Shown here: positions 16,850-25,324 of the stretch, piece after piece
How positions within the stretch are numbered: the stretch's first letter is position 1
How the letters are laid out: each line of letters begins with the position of its first letter
DNA from: Hypericibacter sp963696655
GTDB lineage: Bacteria > Pseudomonadota > Alphaproteobacteria > Dongiales > Dongiaceae
Length of the DNA: 34,484 nucleotides
Direction: 5' to 3'
NCBI GenBank assembly: GCA_963696655.1
Contig: CAVOLB010000029.1
Location: forward strand, 1 to 34,484
The notes under the pieces: generated by a model
The model's database searches: none
What the model was told of the DNA's origin: nothing
What the model saw: the letters and a program-made list of their open reading frames with translations, nothing else
Program-made: the position numbers and the translations under genes

Positions 16850-18001
16850 TCAGCCGCCGCCGGAGGCGCTACCGGCATCGCCGTTCGAGCTTCCGCCCGA
16901 ATCTCCGCCCGCGGCGGGCTCGGCCGGTGCGGCCGCGTTCGGGATCGGCGCCACACCCATGCCGTCGGCGATCTTCAATTGCCCGGCCGTCACCACCAGT
17001 TCGCCGGCCTGAAGCCCTTCGAGCACCTCGACCTTGCCGTCGATATATTCGCCGACCTTGACCTGCGTCTGCGCCGCCTTGCCGTCCACCACCCGGAACA
17101 CGAACTTCTGGCTGCCGAACGGCACGATCGCCGATTCGGGCACCAGCAGCGCGTTCGGGTGGGTGTCATAGACCAGCGAGACCCGGGCGAAGAGGCCGGG
17201 CCGAAGCTTGTCCAGGCTGTTGGGGACACGGGCGCGCAGCACGATCGAGCGGCCGCCGGCATCGATCAGCGGGTCCATCGCATAGATGGTGCCCTCGAAG
17301 CTTTCGCCGGGGAGCGCGTCGATCTCGAGCTCGATGGTCTGACCGAGCTTGACCGTGGTGAAATAGATCTCCGGCACGCGGAAATCGACCTTCAGCGGAT
17401 CGACCTGCTCCAGGTTGATGATGACGTCGCCGGCATCGAGATAGTCGCCGAGGCTGACGCGCCGGAGGCCCAGCACCCCGTCGAAGGGCGCCTTGAGCTC
17501 GGTCTTGGCCATGTTGGCCTCCGCGAGCGAGATGCGCGCCAGATTGTCGCTCAAGGCCGCGTTGGCGCGCTGCATGGCCTGCTCGCTCGCCACCTCGCCC
17601 GCGCGCATTTTCCTGTAGCGCTCGACATCGGCCTTCGCGAGCTCGAGGCCGGATTGGGCCTGCTGCAGCTCGGCGCGATAGACCGACTGGTCGAGCCGCG
17701 CGATCACGGTGCCCTCCTCGATCTTCTGCCCTTCCTGGACCAGGATCTCGGCCAGCCGGCCCGGGATCTCGGGTGCCACCCGGATCGATTCGTTCGAGCG
17801 CAGCGTGCCGACCGCCGGGATCACCAGGTCGATGCTGCCGGTCTCGACCGGACTGGCCTCGACCGGCACCGAGAATCCCCCGGCCGGAGCGGCGGCGGCC
17901 GTCGCGGCCGCCTCTTTCGCCGCCTCGCGGGTCTTCCACCAATAGCCGCCCGCAGCCGCGACGGCGACAAGGAGGATGACGACCAGAACGATCCTGCGCA
18001 T
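16850..18001 (-). CDS. RND efflux periplasmic adaptor (membrane fusion protein)
   Basis: The 383-residue protein has an N-terminal membrane anchor (RIVLVVILLVAVAAAGGYWW). Next comes the biotinyl-lipoyl half-motif GRLAEILVQEGQKIEEGTVIARLD and an alpha-hairpin (ELQQAQSGLELAKADVERYRK). The second half-motif APFDGVLGLRRVSLGDYLDAG and beta-barrel domains follow. The tail is Gly/Ser-rich (AGGDSGGSSNGDAG). It links the RND permease to an outer-membrane channel. The gene is first in a two-gene operon with the permease. Upstream (18002-18484) is repeat-rich DNA that must contain its promoter. Confidence 0.95.
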   Translation of the reverse strand: MRRIVLVVILLVAVAAAGGYWWKTREAAKEAAATAAAAPAGGFSVPVEASPVETGSIDLVIPAVGTLRSNESIRVAPEIPGRLAEILVQEGQKIEEGTVIARLDQSVYRAELQQAQSGLELAKADVERYRKMRAGEVASEQAMQRANAALSDNLARISLAEANMAKTELKAPFDGVLGLRRVSLGDYLDAGDVIINLEQVDPLKVDFRVPEIYFTTVKLGQTIELEIDALPGESFEGTIYAMDPLIDAGGRSIVLRARVPNSLDKLRPGLFARVSLVYDTHPNALLVPESAIVPFGSQKFVFRVVDGKAAQTQVKVGEYIDGKVEVLEGLQAGELVVTAGQLKIADGMGVAPIPNAAAPAEPAAGGDSGGSSNGDAGSASGGG

Positions 18002-18110
18002 AGGGGTGAAGTCCTCGGTTGCGAATCTCGCGGGGCGCGCTGGCGGGCGCCGCCGGGGGCCCTGGATATAAGCCGAAGCCGGGCCTCAAGCCAACCCTGG
18101 ATTGCCGTTT

Positions 18111-18471
18111 CTGTCATTGCCGGGTCGAGCCCACGGCTGTCCGGTTGACGCCATCGAAGAAGAATTTCGTTGCTCTGCTTTCTTCCCCTCCCCCCTTGAG
18201 GGGGAGGCTGGGGTGGGGGGTAGCCACGAACTCAATGCTCGCCAAGCTCGTGTGGCGCAAGGCTCCGTCGTCATCGCGTTCTTCGATCACCCCCCACCCT
18301 AACCTCCCCCTCAAGGGGGGAGGGGCAGAGACGATGACGAGGCGTACACAGTTTCGCAGTCCCGTGTCCCGACCGAGCCCGGATGCGCATTCTGCGTTCC
18401 AAGTCCGCGCTCTAAACAATCTCGGAGAAACCTCAACCGGACAGCCGTGGGCTCGATCCGGCGACGACAAG
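18111..18471. repeat. Nested inverted repeats (BIME-like) between the efflux adaptor and DUF924 genes
   Basis: The 483-bp gene-free interval 18002-18484 is filled mainly by this structure. Outer arms 18125-18148 and 18433-18456 are an exact 24-bp inverted repeat (core GAGCCCACGGCTGTCCGG) that continues imperfectly outward. Inside are two C/G-rich palindromic copies in opposite orientation, 18184-18222 and 18288-18325. The first shows GCTGGGGTGGGGGG and the second, read in reverse, GTTAGGGTGGGGGG. These are the same two subtypes found as a pair at 1-163. No ORF here looks real. Confidence 0.8.
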
Positions 18472-18484
18472 AAGCCGACATCGC

Positions 18485-19057
18485 TCAGAAGTCCGACATC
18501 GGCTCCGTCAGGAAGGCCAGCTCCTCGGGCGTGCTTTCGCGGCCCAGCGCCAGATTGCGGTGCGGGAAGCGGCCGAACCGCTCGATGATCTCGCAATGCC
18601 GCAGCACATAGCGGAAGGTGTCTTCCGCCTCGTTGCGGGCGGCATCGCCTTCATGCGCCTCGACCCAGCGCCGGAACAGCTCGACCGAGCGGCGCTGATG
18701 CCCGATCTGCTCGCTATGCTCGATCGGCAGATAGAAAAAGGTCCGCCGGTCGAGGGGCGTCGCCTGGTCGAAGCCGCGCTCGAGCGCGCGCAAGGCCACG
18801 GCCAGCGCCGCCGCGTCATAAAGGAAGGCGCGCGGGCTGTTGCGGAAAATATTGCGCGGAAACTGGTCGAGCAGCACCAGCAGGGCCAGCGCGGTATCGG
18901 GCCTTCTTTCCCATGCGGCGAGGCGGCCCTGGGCCGCCGGCTCGATCCAGCCGCCGAAACGATGCCGGATCTCCGCATCGAAGGTGGCGTTGCGCTCGAA
19001 CCAGAGCGGCCTGGCATAGTCGGAGAGCCAGAAGTCCAGGAGGGCGCGGGGATCCAT
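18485..19057 (-). CDS. DUF924 family protein
   Basis: The 190-residue helical protein matches the DUF924 pattern: LDFWLSDYARPLWFERNATFDAEIR at the N-terminus, then LLDQFPRNIFRNSPRAFLYD and FFYLPIEHSEQIGHQRRSVELF. It is predicted to be cytoplasmic, with a TPR-like helical fold. No activity is established for the family. The gene starts 3 bp after the kinase-like gene stop, so the two are surely co-transcribed. It is the last gene of the minus-strand group that begins at the transporter. Confidence 0.9.
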   Translation of the reverse strand: MDPRALLDFWLSDYARPLWFERNATFDAEIRHRFGGWIEPAAQGRLAAWERRPDTALALLVLLDQFPRNIFRNSPRAFLYDAAALAVALRALERGFDQATPLDRRTFFYLPIEHSEQIGHQRRSVELFRRWVEAHEGDAARNEAEDTFRYVLRHCEIIERFGRFPHRNLALGRESTPEELAFLTEPMSDF

Positions 19058-19060
19058 CGA

Positions 19061-19993
19061 TCAGGGACCCCGCCGCACGGCATCGAGATGCCGGCCGAAT
19101 TCCCGGCTGCCCATCAAGGCCTGGCAGCGCTCGAAGCGATTGACCGCATAGGCCCAGAAGTCGTCGACCGGATTCTGGTTCATGAGCTGGATACAGCCCC
19201 AGAGCGTCCAGAGCAGATCGCACATCGCCTTGTACATGACCATGCGGCCGACATCGTTGGCGGGCGCTTGGCCCTCGAAATAGGCCTCGAGCTCGGCCGC
19301 GTCCTGGTCGGGGCCGAAGCCCGCCTCGACCGAGAGGTCCCCCAGATCCCACATCGGATCGTTGTTGCCGGCATATTCCCAATCGACGATCACCATGCGC
19401 GCACCGGTATCGAGGAAGTTCTCGGCCAGCGGATCGCAATGGCAGGGCTTGAGCGGCAGGGGATGGTGCGCGAGCGCGGCCCGGACCGCCTCGGCCTCCT
19501 TCTGCACCGCCTCGTAGCCGTCGGGCACCCTGGCGCCCTTGGCGCGCAGCAGGCCCAGATAATTGTCCATCATCTGGAACAGCTCGAACCGTCCCGCCAG
19601 GACCTCGCCCGAGTCATGCATCTTGCGGAAGGCGCGCGCCGCGCGCGCGACCGTGCCCAGATCCTTGAAGCGCTCGCCATTCATGGTGGCCGCGCCCTCG
19701 ATGAAGCCCGTCACCTGCAGCCCATCGCCGTCATCGAAGAACAGCAGCGGCGCGTTCACGCCGGCCCGGTCGGCCGCGGCCGCGTTCTGCTTCTCGGCCT
19801 TGCGGTCGATATAGTCCGAGGTGCCCGCGCCCGGAATCCGCAGCACGCACGCCTTCCCATCGGGCGTGGCGATCTTGTAGTTGCGGTTGGTGAGCCCGCC
19901 CAGCCGCTCGATCCGGACCTTGGCCGGATCGGCCTTGGCCAGGAACGGGACGCGGGGGAAGAGGGACACGACCTCCCCGAACTCCTCGCTCAT
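19061..19993 (-). CDS. Choline/ethanolamine kinase-like phosphotransferase
   Basis: The 310-residue cytoplasmic protein has the eukaryotic-like kinase/APH fold. A glycine-rich LGGLTNRNYKI nucleotide loop is followed by the CVLRIPG strand. A Brenner-type catalytic loop CHCDPLAENFL (Asp and Asn present) and the metal-binding IVDWEYAGNNDPMWDLGDL are both present. The closest theme is choline or ethanolamine kinase, phosphorylating a small amino alcohol. The true substrate is unknown. The arrangement with a downstream DUF924 gene (3-bp gap) and an upstream dimethylglycine-dehydrogenase-like gene hints at quaternary or methylated amine metabolism. Confidence 0.88.
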   Translation of the reverse strand: MSEEFGEVVSLFPRVPFLAKADPAKVRIERLGGLTNRNYKIATPDGKACVLRIPGAGTSDYIDRKAEKQNAAAADRAGVNAPLLFFDDGDGLQVTGFIEGAATMNGERFKDLGTVARAARAFRKMHDSGEVLAGRFELFQMMDNYLGLLRAKGARVPDGYEAVQKEAEAVRAALAHHPLPLKPCHCDPLAENFLDTGARMVIVDWEYAGNNDPMWDLGDLSVEAGFGPDQDAAELEAYFEGQAPANDVGRMVMYKAMCDLLWTLWGCIQLMNQNPVDDFWAYAVNRFERCQALMGSREFGRHLDAVRRGP

Positions 19994-20053
19994 ATGCGCT
20001 CCCCTTCGATGTGATCGCTTCGCTCAATTTTTTTGGCTTCAAGCGAGATCTAC

Positions 20054-20208
20054 GCCCGCCCCTCCCCCTCCCCCCTCCCGCAAGGGGAGGGGGCGTGGAT
20101 TTTTCTTGTCACGTCGAATTCTTCTTCAGCCATCTTTTTCCGAAGAGAGAAGCGTCTCTCTATTCTTCTAGCCCCCTCCCCTTGCGGGAGGGGGTAGGGG
20201 GAGGGGTG
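20054..20208. repeat. Paired inverted palindromic repeats, CTCCCGCAAGGGGAG type
   Basis: Two copies in opposite orientation, 20054-20094 and 20171-20208, have the hairpin core CCCTCCCGCAAGGGGAGGGG and its reverse complement. They are separated by about 75 bp. This core differs from the TCAAG and AAAAGTT types elsewhere in the window. The pair fills the 228-bp space between the oxidoreductase stop and the kinase start. It probably forms one long stem in RNA and may separate the two genes transcriptionally. Confidence 0.8.
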
Positions 20209-20221
20209 CGCCCGCACGGTG

Positions 20222-22660
20222 TCAGCTCTTCAGCCGCTCCATCTTCGGATCATAGAGCGGCCCGTCATGGCGCGCCGCCTTGTAGCGATCGCCATAGGCC
20301 TCGATCTCATAGCCGTTCTCGGGCCCCGTCAGCCCGATATCCTCGTTCGCCAGATAGGCGTAAAGGATCGCCTTGCCGACGGTATGGCCGAAATTGGCGC
20401 TGGTGGCGACGGCGACCGGCCGCTCGTCCCAGAGCACGCATTCGCCGCCCACCACCGCCAGATCGAAGCCGCGGCGCTGGTCGAGCGTGAAGCAGCAGAG
20501 CCGGCGCCTGGTGCCCTCCGCCTTGATCCGCGCCAGCGCCTCGCGGCCGATGAAATCCGGCTTCTTCAGCGAGACGCGGAAACCCAGCCCCGCCTCATAG
20601 GGATTGTAGTCGGGCGTGATGTCCGAGGACCAATAGAGATAGCCCTTCTCCATGCGCAAGGTGTCGATGGCGCGATAGCCGACATCGGCGATGCCGAACT
20701 CCTCGCCAGCGGTCCAGAGCGTCTCATAGAGATGCTGGGCGTACTCGCTGGGGACATGGAGCTCCCAGCCGAGCTCGCCGACATAGCCGATGCGCGCCGC
20801 CAGGACCGGGGCGGCGCCGACCGCGATCTCGCGGGCGGTCGCGAAGGGGAAGGCGACATTCGAGACATCGGCCTCGGCCACCTTGGCCAGCACCCGGCGC
20901 GCCAGCGGCCCGCAGAGATTGATCGTGGCGCGGGCGGAGGTCATGTCGACCAGGAAGACCGAGCCGTCGCGCGGCATATGGCTGCGGATCCAGTGGAAGT
21001 CGTGGGTGGCGAAGGCGCTGCCCGTGACGAAATAGAAGCGGTTCTCCTCGAGCCGGATGAAGGTGACATCGGCCTCGATGCCGCCGCGCTCGTTGCAGAG
21101 CTGGGTATAGATGATGCTGCCGACCGGCTTGTCCATGTCGGCGGCGCAAAGCCGCTGCAGGAAGGCGAGCGTTCCGGACCCCAGGATCTCCGCCTTCGAG
21201 AACGAAGTCTGGTCGATCAGCGCCACGCGCTCGCGCACGGCCTTGTGCTCGGCGCCCACCGCATCGAACCAGTTGGCCCGGCCGAAGGAGGGACGGTCTT
21301 CGGCTTCCATGCCGGCGGGCGCGAACCAGTTGGGCCGCTCCCAGCCGCCGCGCGAGCCGAACACCGCGCGCTTGGCTTTGAGCTTGTCATAGAGCGGGCT
21401 GCGCCTGATGCCGCGCGCCGAGTGGTGCTCCTGCTTGGGATAGCCCAGCGCGTAATATTTGCCATAGAGGTCGATGGCGCGCGGGAAGCAGAAGGCCTTG
21501 GTGGTGTGGTGATAGCCGAAGCGGCGGATGTCCAGCGGCCAGAGATCGAGGCTTGGCCTGCCTTGCGTGATCCATTCCGCCATCATCGCACCGGCCCCGC
21601 CGCCGCCTGCGATGCCATAGGTGAAGCCCGCCGCGACGAAGACATTGTCGAGCTCGGGCGCTTTGCCCATCACATATTCGCCGTCGGCGGAGAAGGGGAT
21701 GGGCCCGTTGATGAGCTCGCGCACGCCCACCGTCTCGACGATCGGCGTGCGCTTGAAGGCGGCCTGCGCCAGGCCCTCGAAGCGCTCGAAATTGCCGGGC
21801 AGCAATTGCTGGCCGAAATCGGGCGGAATGCCGTTCTCGCCGAAGGGCGGCGTGCCTTCCTCCCAGCCGCCGATCACGATGCCGCGCACCTCGGGCTTGT
21901 AATAGATGCGCAAGTCGGGATCGCGCAGCGTGGGCATCGATTTCGGCAGATCGGGGATCGGATCGGTGATGAGATATTGATGCTCGACCGCGATCGAGGG
22001 GACGCGCACGCCCATGGAGAGGCCCAGCTCGCGCGCCCACATGCCGCCGGCATTGACCAGGATATCGCAGGTGATGCGGCTCTCCGGGGTGAGGACGGCA
22101 TCGACGCGGCCGTTCCTGATCTCGAAGCCGGTGACCTTGGCACCCTGACGGATCTTGGCGCCCTTCATGCGGGCACCCTTCGCCAGGGCCTGGGTCAAGC
22201 TCGCCGGGTCGGCATAGCCGTCGCTCGGCAGATAGGCGGCGGCCAGCACGCCCTCGATCGAGAGGATCGGGCAGAGCTCCTGCGCTTCCTGGGCCGAGAG
22301 CAGATGCATCTCCAGGCCGAAGCTCTTGGCCATGGTGAGCGAGCGCTTGATCTCGGTGAGCCGTCCGGGCGAGGAGGCGACGCGCAGGCTCCCCACTCGT
22401 TTCCAATCGGTCGCCTGGCCGGTCTCGGCCTCCAGCGTGTCATAGAGCGCCACGCTCCGCTGCAGCATGCGGGTCAGGTTGCGCGAAGCGCGCAGCTGCC
22501 CGACCAGGCCCGCGGCATGCCAGGTGGCGCCATGCGTCAGACCGCTCTTCTCCAGGAGGAGGACGTCGGTCTTGCCCATGCGGGTCAGGTGATAGGCGAT
22601 GGAGCAGCCGATGATGCCGCCGCCGATGATGACGATTTCCGCATGTTCCGTGGCGGTCAT
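20222..22660 (-). CDS. Dimethylglycine/sarcosine dehydrogenase-like flavoprotein with GcvT domain
   Basis: The 812-residue protein has an N-terminal DAO-type FAD domain (AEIVIIGGGIIGCSIAYHL, GxGxxG at residues 13-18). TWHAAGLVG places the likely covalent-FAD histidine at residue 48. A C-terminal aminomethyltransferase (GcvT) folate-binding half contains LQRLCAADMDKPVGSIIYTQ, NERGGIEADVTF and GELGWELHVPSEY. This two-domain layout is that of dimethylglycine, sarcosine and related N-methyl-amino-acid dehydrogenases, which demethylate and pass the one-carbon unit to tetrahydrofolate. The exact substrate is open. It follows the GST gene after a 424-bp repeat region, so a promoter of its own is likely. 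Confidence 0.92.
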   Translation of the reverse strand: MTATEHAEIVIIGGGIIGCSIAYHLTRMGKTDVLLLEKSGLTHGATWHAAGLVGQLRASRNLTRMLQRSVALYDTLEAETGQATDWKRVGSLRVASSPGRLTEIKRSLTMAKSFGLEMHLLSAQEAQELCPILSIEGVLAAAYLPSDGYADPASLTQALAKGARMKGAKIRQGAKVTGFEIRNGRVDAVLTPESRITCDILVNAGGMWARELGLSMGVRVPSIAVEHQYLITDPIPDLPKSMPTLRDPDLRIYYKPEVRGIVIGGWEEGTPPFGENGIPPDFGQQLLPGNFERFEGLAQAAFKRTPIVETVGVRELINGPIPFSADGEYVMGKAPELDNVFVAAGFTYGIAGGGGAGAMMAEWITQGRPSLDLWPLDIRRFGYHHTTKAFCFPRAIDLYGKYYALGYPKQEHHSARGIRRSPLYDKLKAKRAVFGSRGGWERPNWFAPAGMEAEDRPSFGRANWFDAVGAEHKAVRERVALIDQTSFSKAEILGSGTLAFLQRLCAADMDKPVGSIIYTQLCNERGGIEADVTFIRLEENRFYFVTGSAFATHDFHWIRSHMPRDGSVFLVDMTSARATINLCGPLARRVLAKVAEADVSNVAFPFATAREIAVGAAPVLAARIGYVGELGWELHVPSEYAQHLYETLWTAGEEFGIADVGYRAIDTLRMEKGYLYWSSDITPDYNPYEAGLGFRVSLKKPDFIGREALARIKAEGTRRRLCCFTLDQRRGFDLAVVGGECVLWDERPVAVATSANFGHTVGKAILYAYLANEDIGLTGPENGYEIEAYGDRYKAARHDGPLYDPKMERLKS

Positions 22661-22813
22661 GGACCTGTCTCACCCCTTAAGAAAAGCGGCCGCCCCCGTT
22701 GCTGAGGCGACCGCCCTAAGCATGTCCGGACTCAAGCGGATTGGCGAACGCAGTTCAAGCCGCTGCGGTTCAAGACCTATCCGTTTCATCGGCATCGGCC
22801 AGATACGCGTTCC

Positions 22814-23038
22814 AACCCCTCCCTTTCGAGGGGCTATCGCATGTGGCGCTTGAATCCCCTCCCCCAACTTTTGGGGGAGGGCAGGGAGGGGGATGACGGG
22901 GTCCACGATCTCGTCGGGGTGCGAAGGGGCCAATACCAAGCAGCCCCTTCCCCAACCCTCCCCCAAAAGTTGGGGCAGGGGATTCACTTGCCTCGCCGCA
23001 TGAGATTCTCTCGCCCCTCGAGGGAGGAGGTGAAGAAA
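22814..23038. repeat. Composite inverted repeat with two hairpin modules per arm
   Basis: Each arm has an outer module (CTCCCTTTCGAGGGGC at about 22819-22834; its partner near 23010-23026) and an inner module. The inner copies are 22855-22892 and 22943-22982, with core CCCCAACTTTTGGGGGAGGG and its reverse complement. The spacer between modules is also partly conserved (CATGTGGCG / CGCCGCATG and TGAATCCCCT / AGGGGATTCA). GGTGAAGAAAG next to the right arm recurs at 160-170. This occupies most of the 424 bp between the GST and oxidoreductase genes. No credible ORF exists there. Confidence 0.78.
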
Positions 23039-23084
23039 GCGGAGCTTCTTGCGAGACGCGAGCAATCGGACAGCCTTGCTCCGT

Positions 23085-23717
23085 TCAAGCCGCGATCCCG
23101 TTGGCCGGCAGGATCCGCTGCACCGCCGGCCGCGCCCGCACCATGTCGGCGCAGCGCTTCACATGCTTGAACCGGCTATAGAGATCCGGAATGGGTTCCT
23201 GCCAGTTCGCGAGCATGAAGAGGAAGGCATCGCAGCCGCTGAAGCGGTCACCCAGGAAATAAGGGCCCTTCTCGCCCAGCGCCTTGTCGATCCGGCCCCA
23301 GATCTCGCGGAGCTCGGCCTGGGCGCGCGACTGGACCGCTGCCGTGCCCTTGGCGTCGTCGGTGAGACGGTCGGGATAGTAATAGGCGAGGTAGGCCGGC
23401 TGCAGCGTGTTGGTCAGATGCGTCAGCCACTGATAATAAAGCCCGCGCTCCGGATCGCCGATCGCGGGCGCCAGCCTCGCCTCCGGATGGCGGTCGGCCA
23501 GATACAGGCAGATCGCGGCGGATTCGAAGATCGTCTGCTTGCCGTCGACCACCAGGGTCGGGATCTTGGCGTTGGGATTGAACTTCAGATATTCCGGCGA
23601 TTTGTGCTGGTTGCTGGCGATGTCGATCCGCTTGAGCTCATGCTTGGCGCCGATCTCCTCGAGCAGGATCTGCGGGGCCAGGGCGGCGCTGTTGGGCCCC
23701 CAATAGAGCGTATACAT
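23085..23717 (-). CDS. Glutathione S-transferase-like protein
   Basis: The 210-residue cytoplasmic protein has a thioredoxin-like N-terminal domain beginning MYTLYWGPNSAALAPQILLE. The cis-proline strand KIPTLVVDG is followed by TIFESAAICLYLAD (glutathione-binding Glu-Ser). The helical C-terminal domain carries FLGDRFSGCDAFLFMLANW. It probably conjugates or isomerises a substrate with glutathione, or acts in detoxification. It begins 30 bp after the isochorismatase-fold gene on the same strand, so the two form an operon. The specific substrate cannot be inferred. Confidence 0.92.
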   Translation of the reverse strand: MYTLYWGPNSAALAPQILLEEIGAKHELKRIDIASNQHKSPEYLKFNPNAKIPTLVVDGKQTIFESAAICLYLADRHPEARLAPAIGDPERGLYYQWLTHLTNTLQPAYLAYYYPDRLTDDAKGTAAVQSRAQAELREIWGRIDKALGEKGPYFLGDRFSGCDAFLFMLANWQEPIPDLYSRFKHVKRCADMVRARPAVQRILPANGIAA

Positions 23718-23747
23718 GGTTTTTCTGTCTCTCCTCGGGTCTTGCGT

Positions 23748-24338
23748 TCAACCGGCCGAGAACTGCTTGAGGAACTCGCGGGTCGACATCACCCGCGCAA
23801 ACCCGCCGCCGATGAAATCGCCCACGGCGTCGCGAACCTGGTCCTGGTCCATCTTCGCGGTGCCGGGCGTGCCGGTCGCGTCGAGCACGAAGTCCACATA
23901 ATAGTCGAGATCATGCGCATCGCGCGCCGTGGTATCGCAGCAGAAGTTCGTCATGAACCCGGTGACGACGACGCGATCGACGCCCAGCTTCTTGAGCTTC
24001 TCGTGCAGTCCGGTGCCGGCGAAGGAGGAATAGCGGCTCTTGACGATCTCGATCGGCTTGGCTGGAACGGCGAGCTTCTCGTCATAGGCCACGGCGGCCG
24101 ATTTCTCCTTGAACGAGAAATCCGACGCTGGCCCGGCGAAGTCGAACATGCGGCCGAGGTCCGAGCCGTCGAGCTTATGGACATGGCGGATGAAGATGAC
24201 GGGCGCCCTCTTCGCGGTGAAGCGTTCGATGAGCTGGTTGATGCGCTTGACGGTCTGGCCGGCGTTCTTGCAGTAAAGCTCGTTGCCCTTGACCGTGTAG
24301 ATCTGCTGCACGTCGACAACCAGAAGTGCGGTCGTCAT
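23748..24338 (-). CDS. Isochorismatase-fold cysteine hydrolase
   Basis: The 196-residue product starts at the ATG at 24338, supported by GGAG nine bases upstream. The longer frame from 24431 adds a non-family segment. The catalytic triad of the family is visible: Asp9 (LLVVDVQQ), Lys100 (IVKSRYSSF) and a Cys at 133 or 134 (GFMTNFCCDTTARDA). Relatives hydrolyse amide or carbamoyl bonds (nicotinamidase, N-carbamoylsarcosine amidase and others) or isochorismate. A carbamoyl or amide substrate would suit the neighbouring N-methyl-amino-acid dehydrogenase, but that is inference. It lies between the permease and GST genes on one strand. Confidence 0.9.
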   Translation of the reverse strand: MTTALLVVDVQQIYTVKGNELYCKNAGQTVKRINQLIERFTAKRAPVIFIRHVHKLDGSDLGRMFDFAGPASDFSFKEKSAAVAYDEKLAVPAKPIEIVKSRYSSFAGTGLHEKLKKLGVDRVVVTGFMTNFCCDTTARDAHDLDYYVDFVLDATGTPGTAKMDQDQVRDAVGDFIGGGFARVMSTREFLKQFSAG

Positions 24339-24380
24339 CCTCGTCTCCGTTGAGGTTATTGTTGCTGCCTGTGCGTCTGG

Positions 24381-24442
24381 CGCCTTCTGCGAAGGCGAGA
24401 GAGGGTGCCGCCAAATCGGGCGTTTCGACAAGTCTCTTGTCG
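24381..24442. other. Two small hairpins between permease and hydrolase genes
   Basis: Perfect 7-bp stems are seen at 24381-24397 (CGCCTTC-tgc-GAAGGCG) and 24426-24442 (CGACAAG-tct-CTTGTCG). They lie between the permease stop at 24458 and the hydrolase start at 24338. The second is 16 bp past the permease stop and may end or process the transporter transcript. No T-run is present. Confidence 0.45.
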
Positions 24443-24457
24443 GGGGAGTGACCCGCC

Positions 24458-25288
24458 TCAGGCGGCCTTCGGCTTCGGCTTTTCGCCGCGGCGCAGCATG
24501 AGCTGGGCGCTGAACAGCAGGACGAGAGAGACCGTGAGCACGACCGTGCCGATCGCATTGATCTCGGGCGTCACGCCGCGCCGGATCGAGGCGAAGATGT
24601 AGATCGGCAAGGTCGTCTTGGAGCCGGCGACCCAGAAGGCGACGACGAAATCGTCGAAACTGAACGTGAAGCTCAAAAGGAAACCGGCCACGACCGCGGG
24701 CAGGATCAGCGGCAGGATCACCTGGCGGAACGTCCCCCAGGGCGAGGCGTAGAGATCGGCCGAGGCCTCCATCAGGCTGCGGTCCATGCCGGCGATGCGC
24801 GCCCGCACGATCACGATGACCAGCGCCATCGAGAACAGGGTGTGGGCGGCGATGATCGAACCGAAGCCCATCCCCAGCTGCGGCGCGGTCGCCGGATCGC
24901 CGGGCCAGATCGCGGTCAGCATCTCGTTGAGAAGGCCGAAGGTCGTCACCAGCGCGATCAGGGTCGAGATGCCGATGACGATGCCCGGCACCATGATCGC
25001 GACATAGGTCATCGCATCGAAGAAGAGGCGGACGACGCCCCTGACCCGCTGCACGGCCAGCGCCGCCATGGTGCCGAAGATCGTGGCGAGGCTGGCAGAG
25101 GTGGTGGCGACGATGAGGCTGTGCGTCACCGCCTCGGCCACGAAACGGTTGTTGGCAGCCTTGCCATACCAGAGCGTCGAGAAGCCCTGGAAGTCGGACG
25201 CGTTGTTGCCGCTGTTGAAGCTGAACAGCACGATCAGCACGATCGGCGCGTAGAGGAAGAGATAGAGGGCGATGCTATAGGCGCGCAT
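24458..25288 (-). CDS. ABC transporter permease, PotC type
   Basis: The 276-residue inner-membrane protein has six predicted spans, beginning MRAYSIALYLFLYAPIVLIVL. The EAA-loop region reads EASADLYASPWGTFRQVILPLILP, which contacts the ATPase. SFTFSFDDFVVAFWVAG is typical of PotC-like permeases for polyamines and related cations. The ATG at 25288 is preferred over the upstream frame at 25348, which starts inside the palindromic repeat. It pairs with the PotB-like permease, separated by 197 bp that hold two inverted repeats. The subtype suggests spermidine/putrescine-like or opine-like substrates, unproven. Confidence 0.93.
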   Translation of the reverse strand: MRAYSIALYLFLYAPIVLIVLFSFNSGNNASDFQGFSTLWYGKAANNRFVAEAVTHSLIVATTSASLATIFGTMAALAVQRVRGVVRLFFDAMTYVAIMVPGIVIGISTLIALVTTFGLLNEMLTAIWPGDPATAPQLGMGFGSIIAAHTLFSMALVIVIVRARIAGMDRSLMEASADLYASPWGTFRQVILPLILPAVVAGFLLSFTFSFDDFVVAFWVAGSKTTLPIYIFASIRRGVTPEINAIGTVVLTVSLVLLFSAQLMLRRGEKPKPKAA

Positions 25289-25324
25289 GGGCGATCTATC
25301 GGGGAGGGCGGAGCGGTTGCCCAC

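Noticed and set aside
13577..18148. 1523-residue plus-strand open frame
   Set aside because: It is the antisense of the RND permease and adaptor genes, His/Asp/Arg-rich with no domain pattern, a typical GC-rich shadow frame.
20219..22705. 828-residue plus-strand open frame
   Set aside because: It mirrors the oxidoreductase gene on the other strand and shows no recognisable domains, while the minus frame has complete FAD and GcvT motifs.
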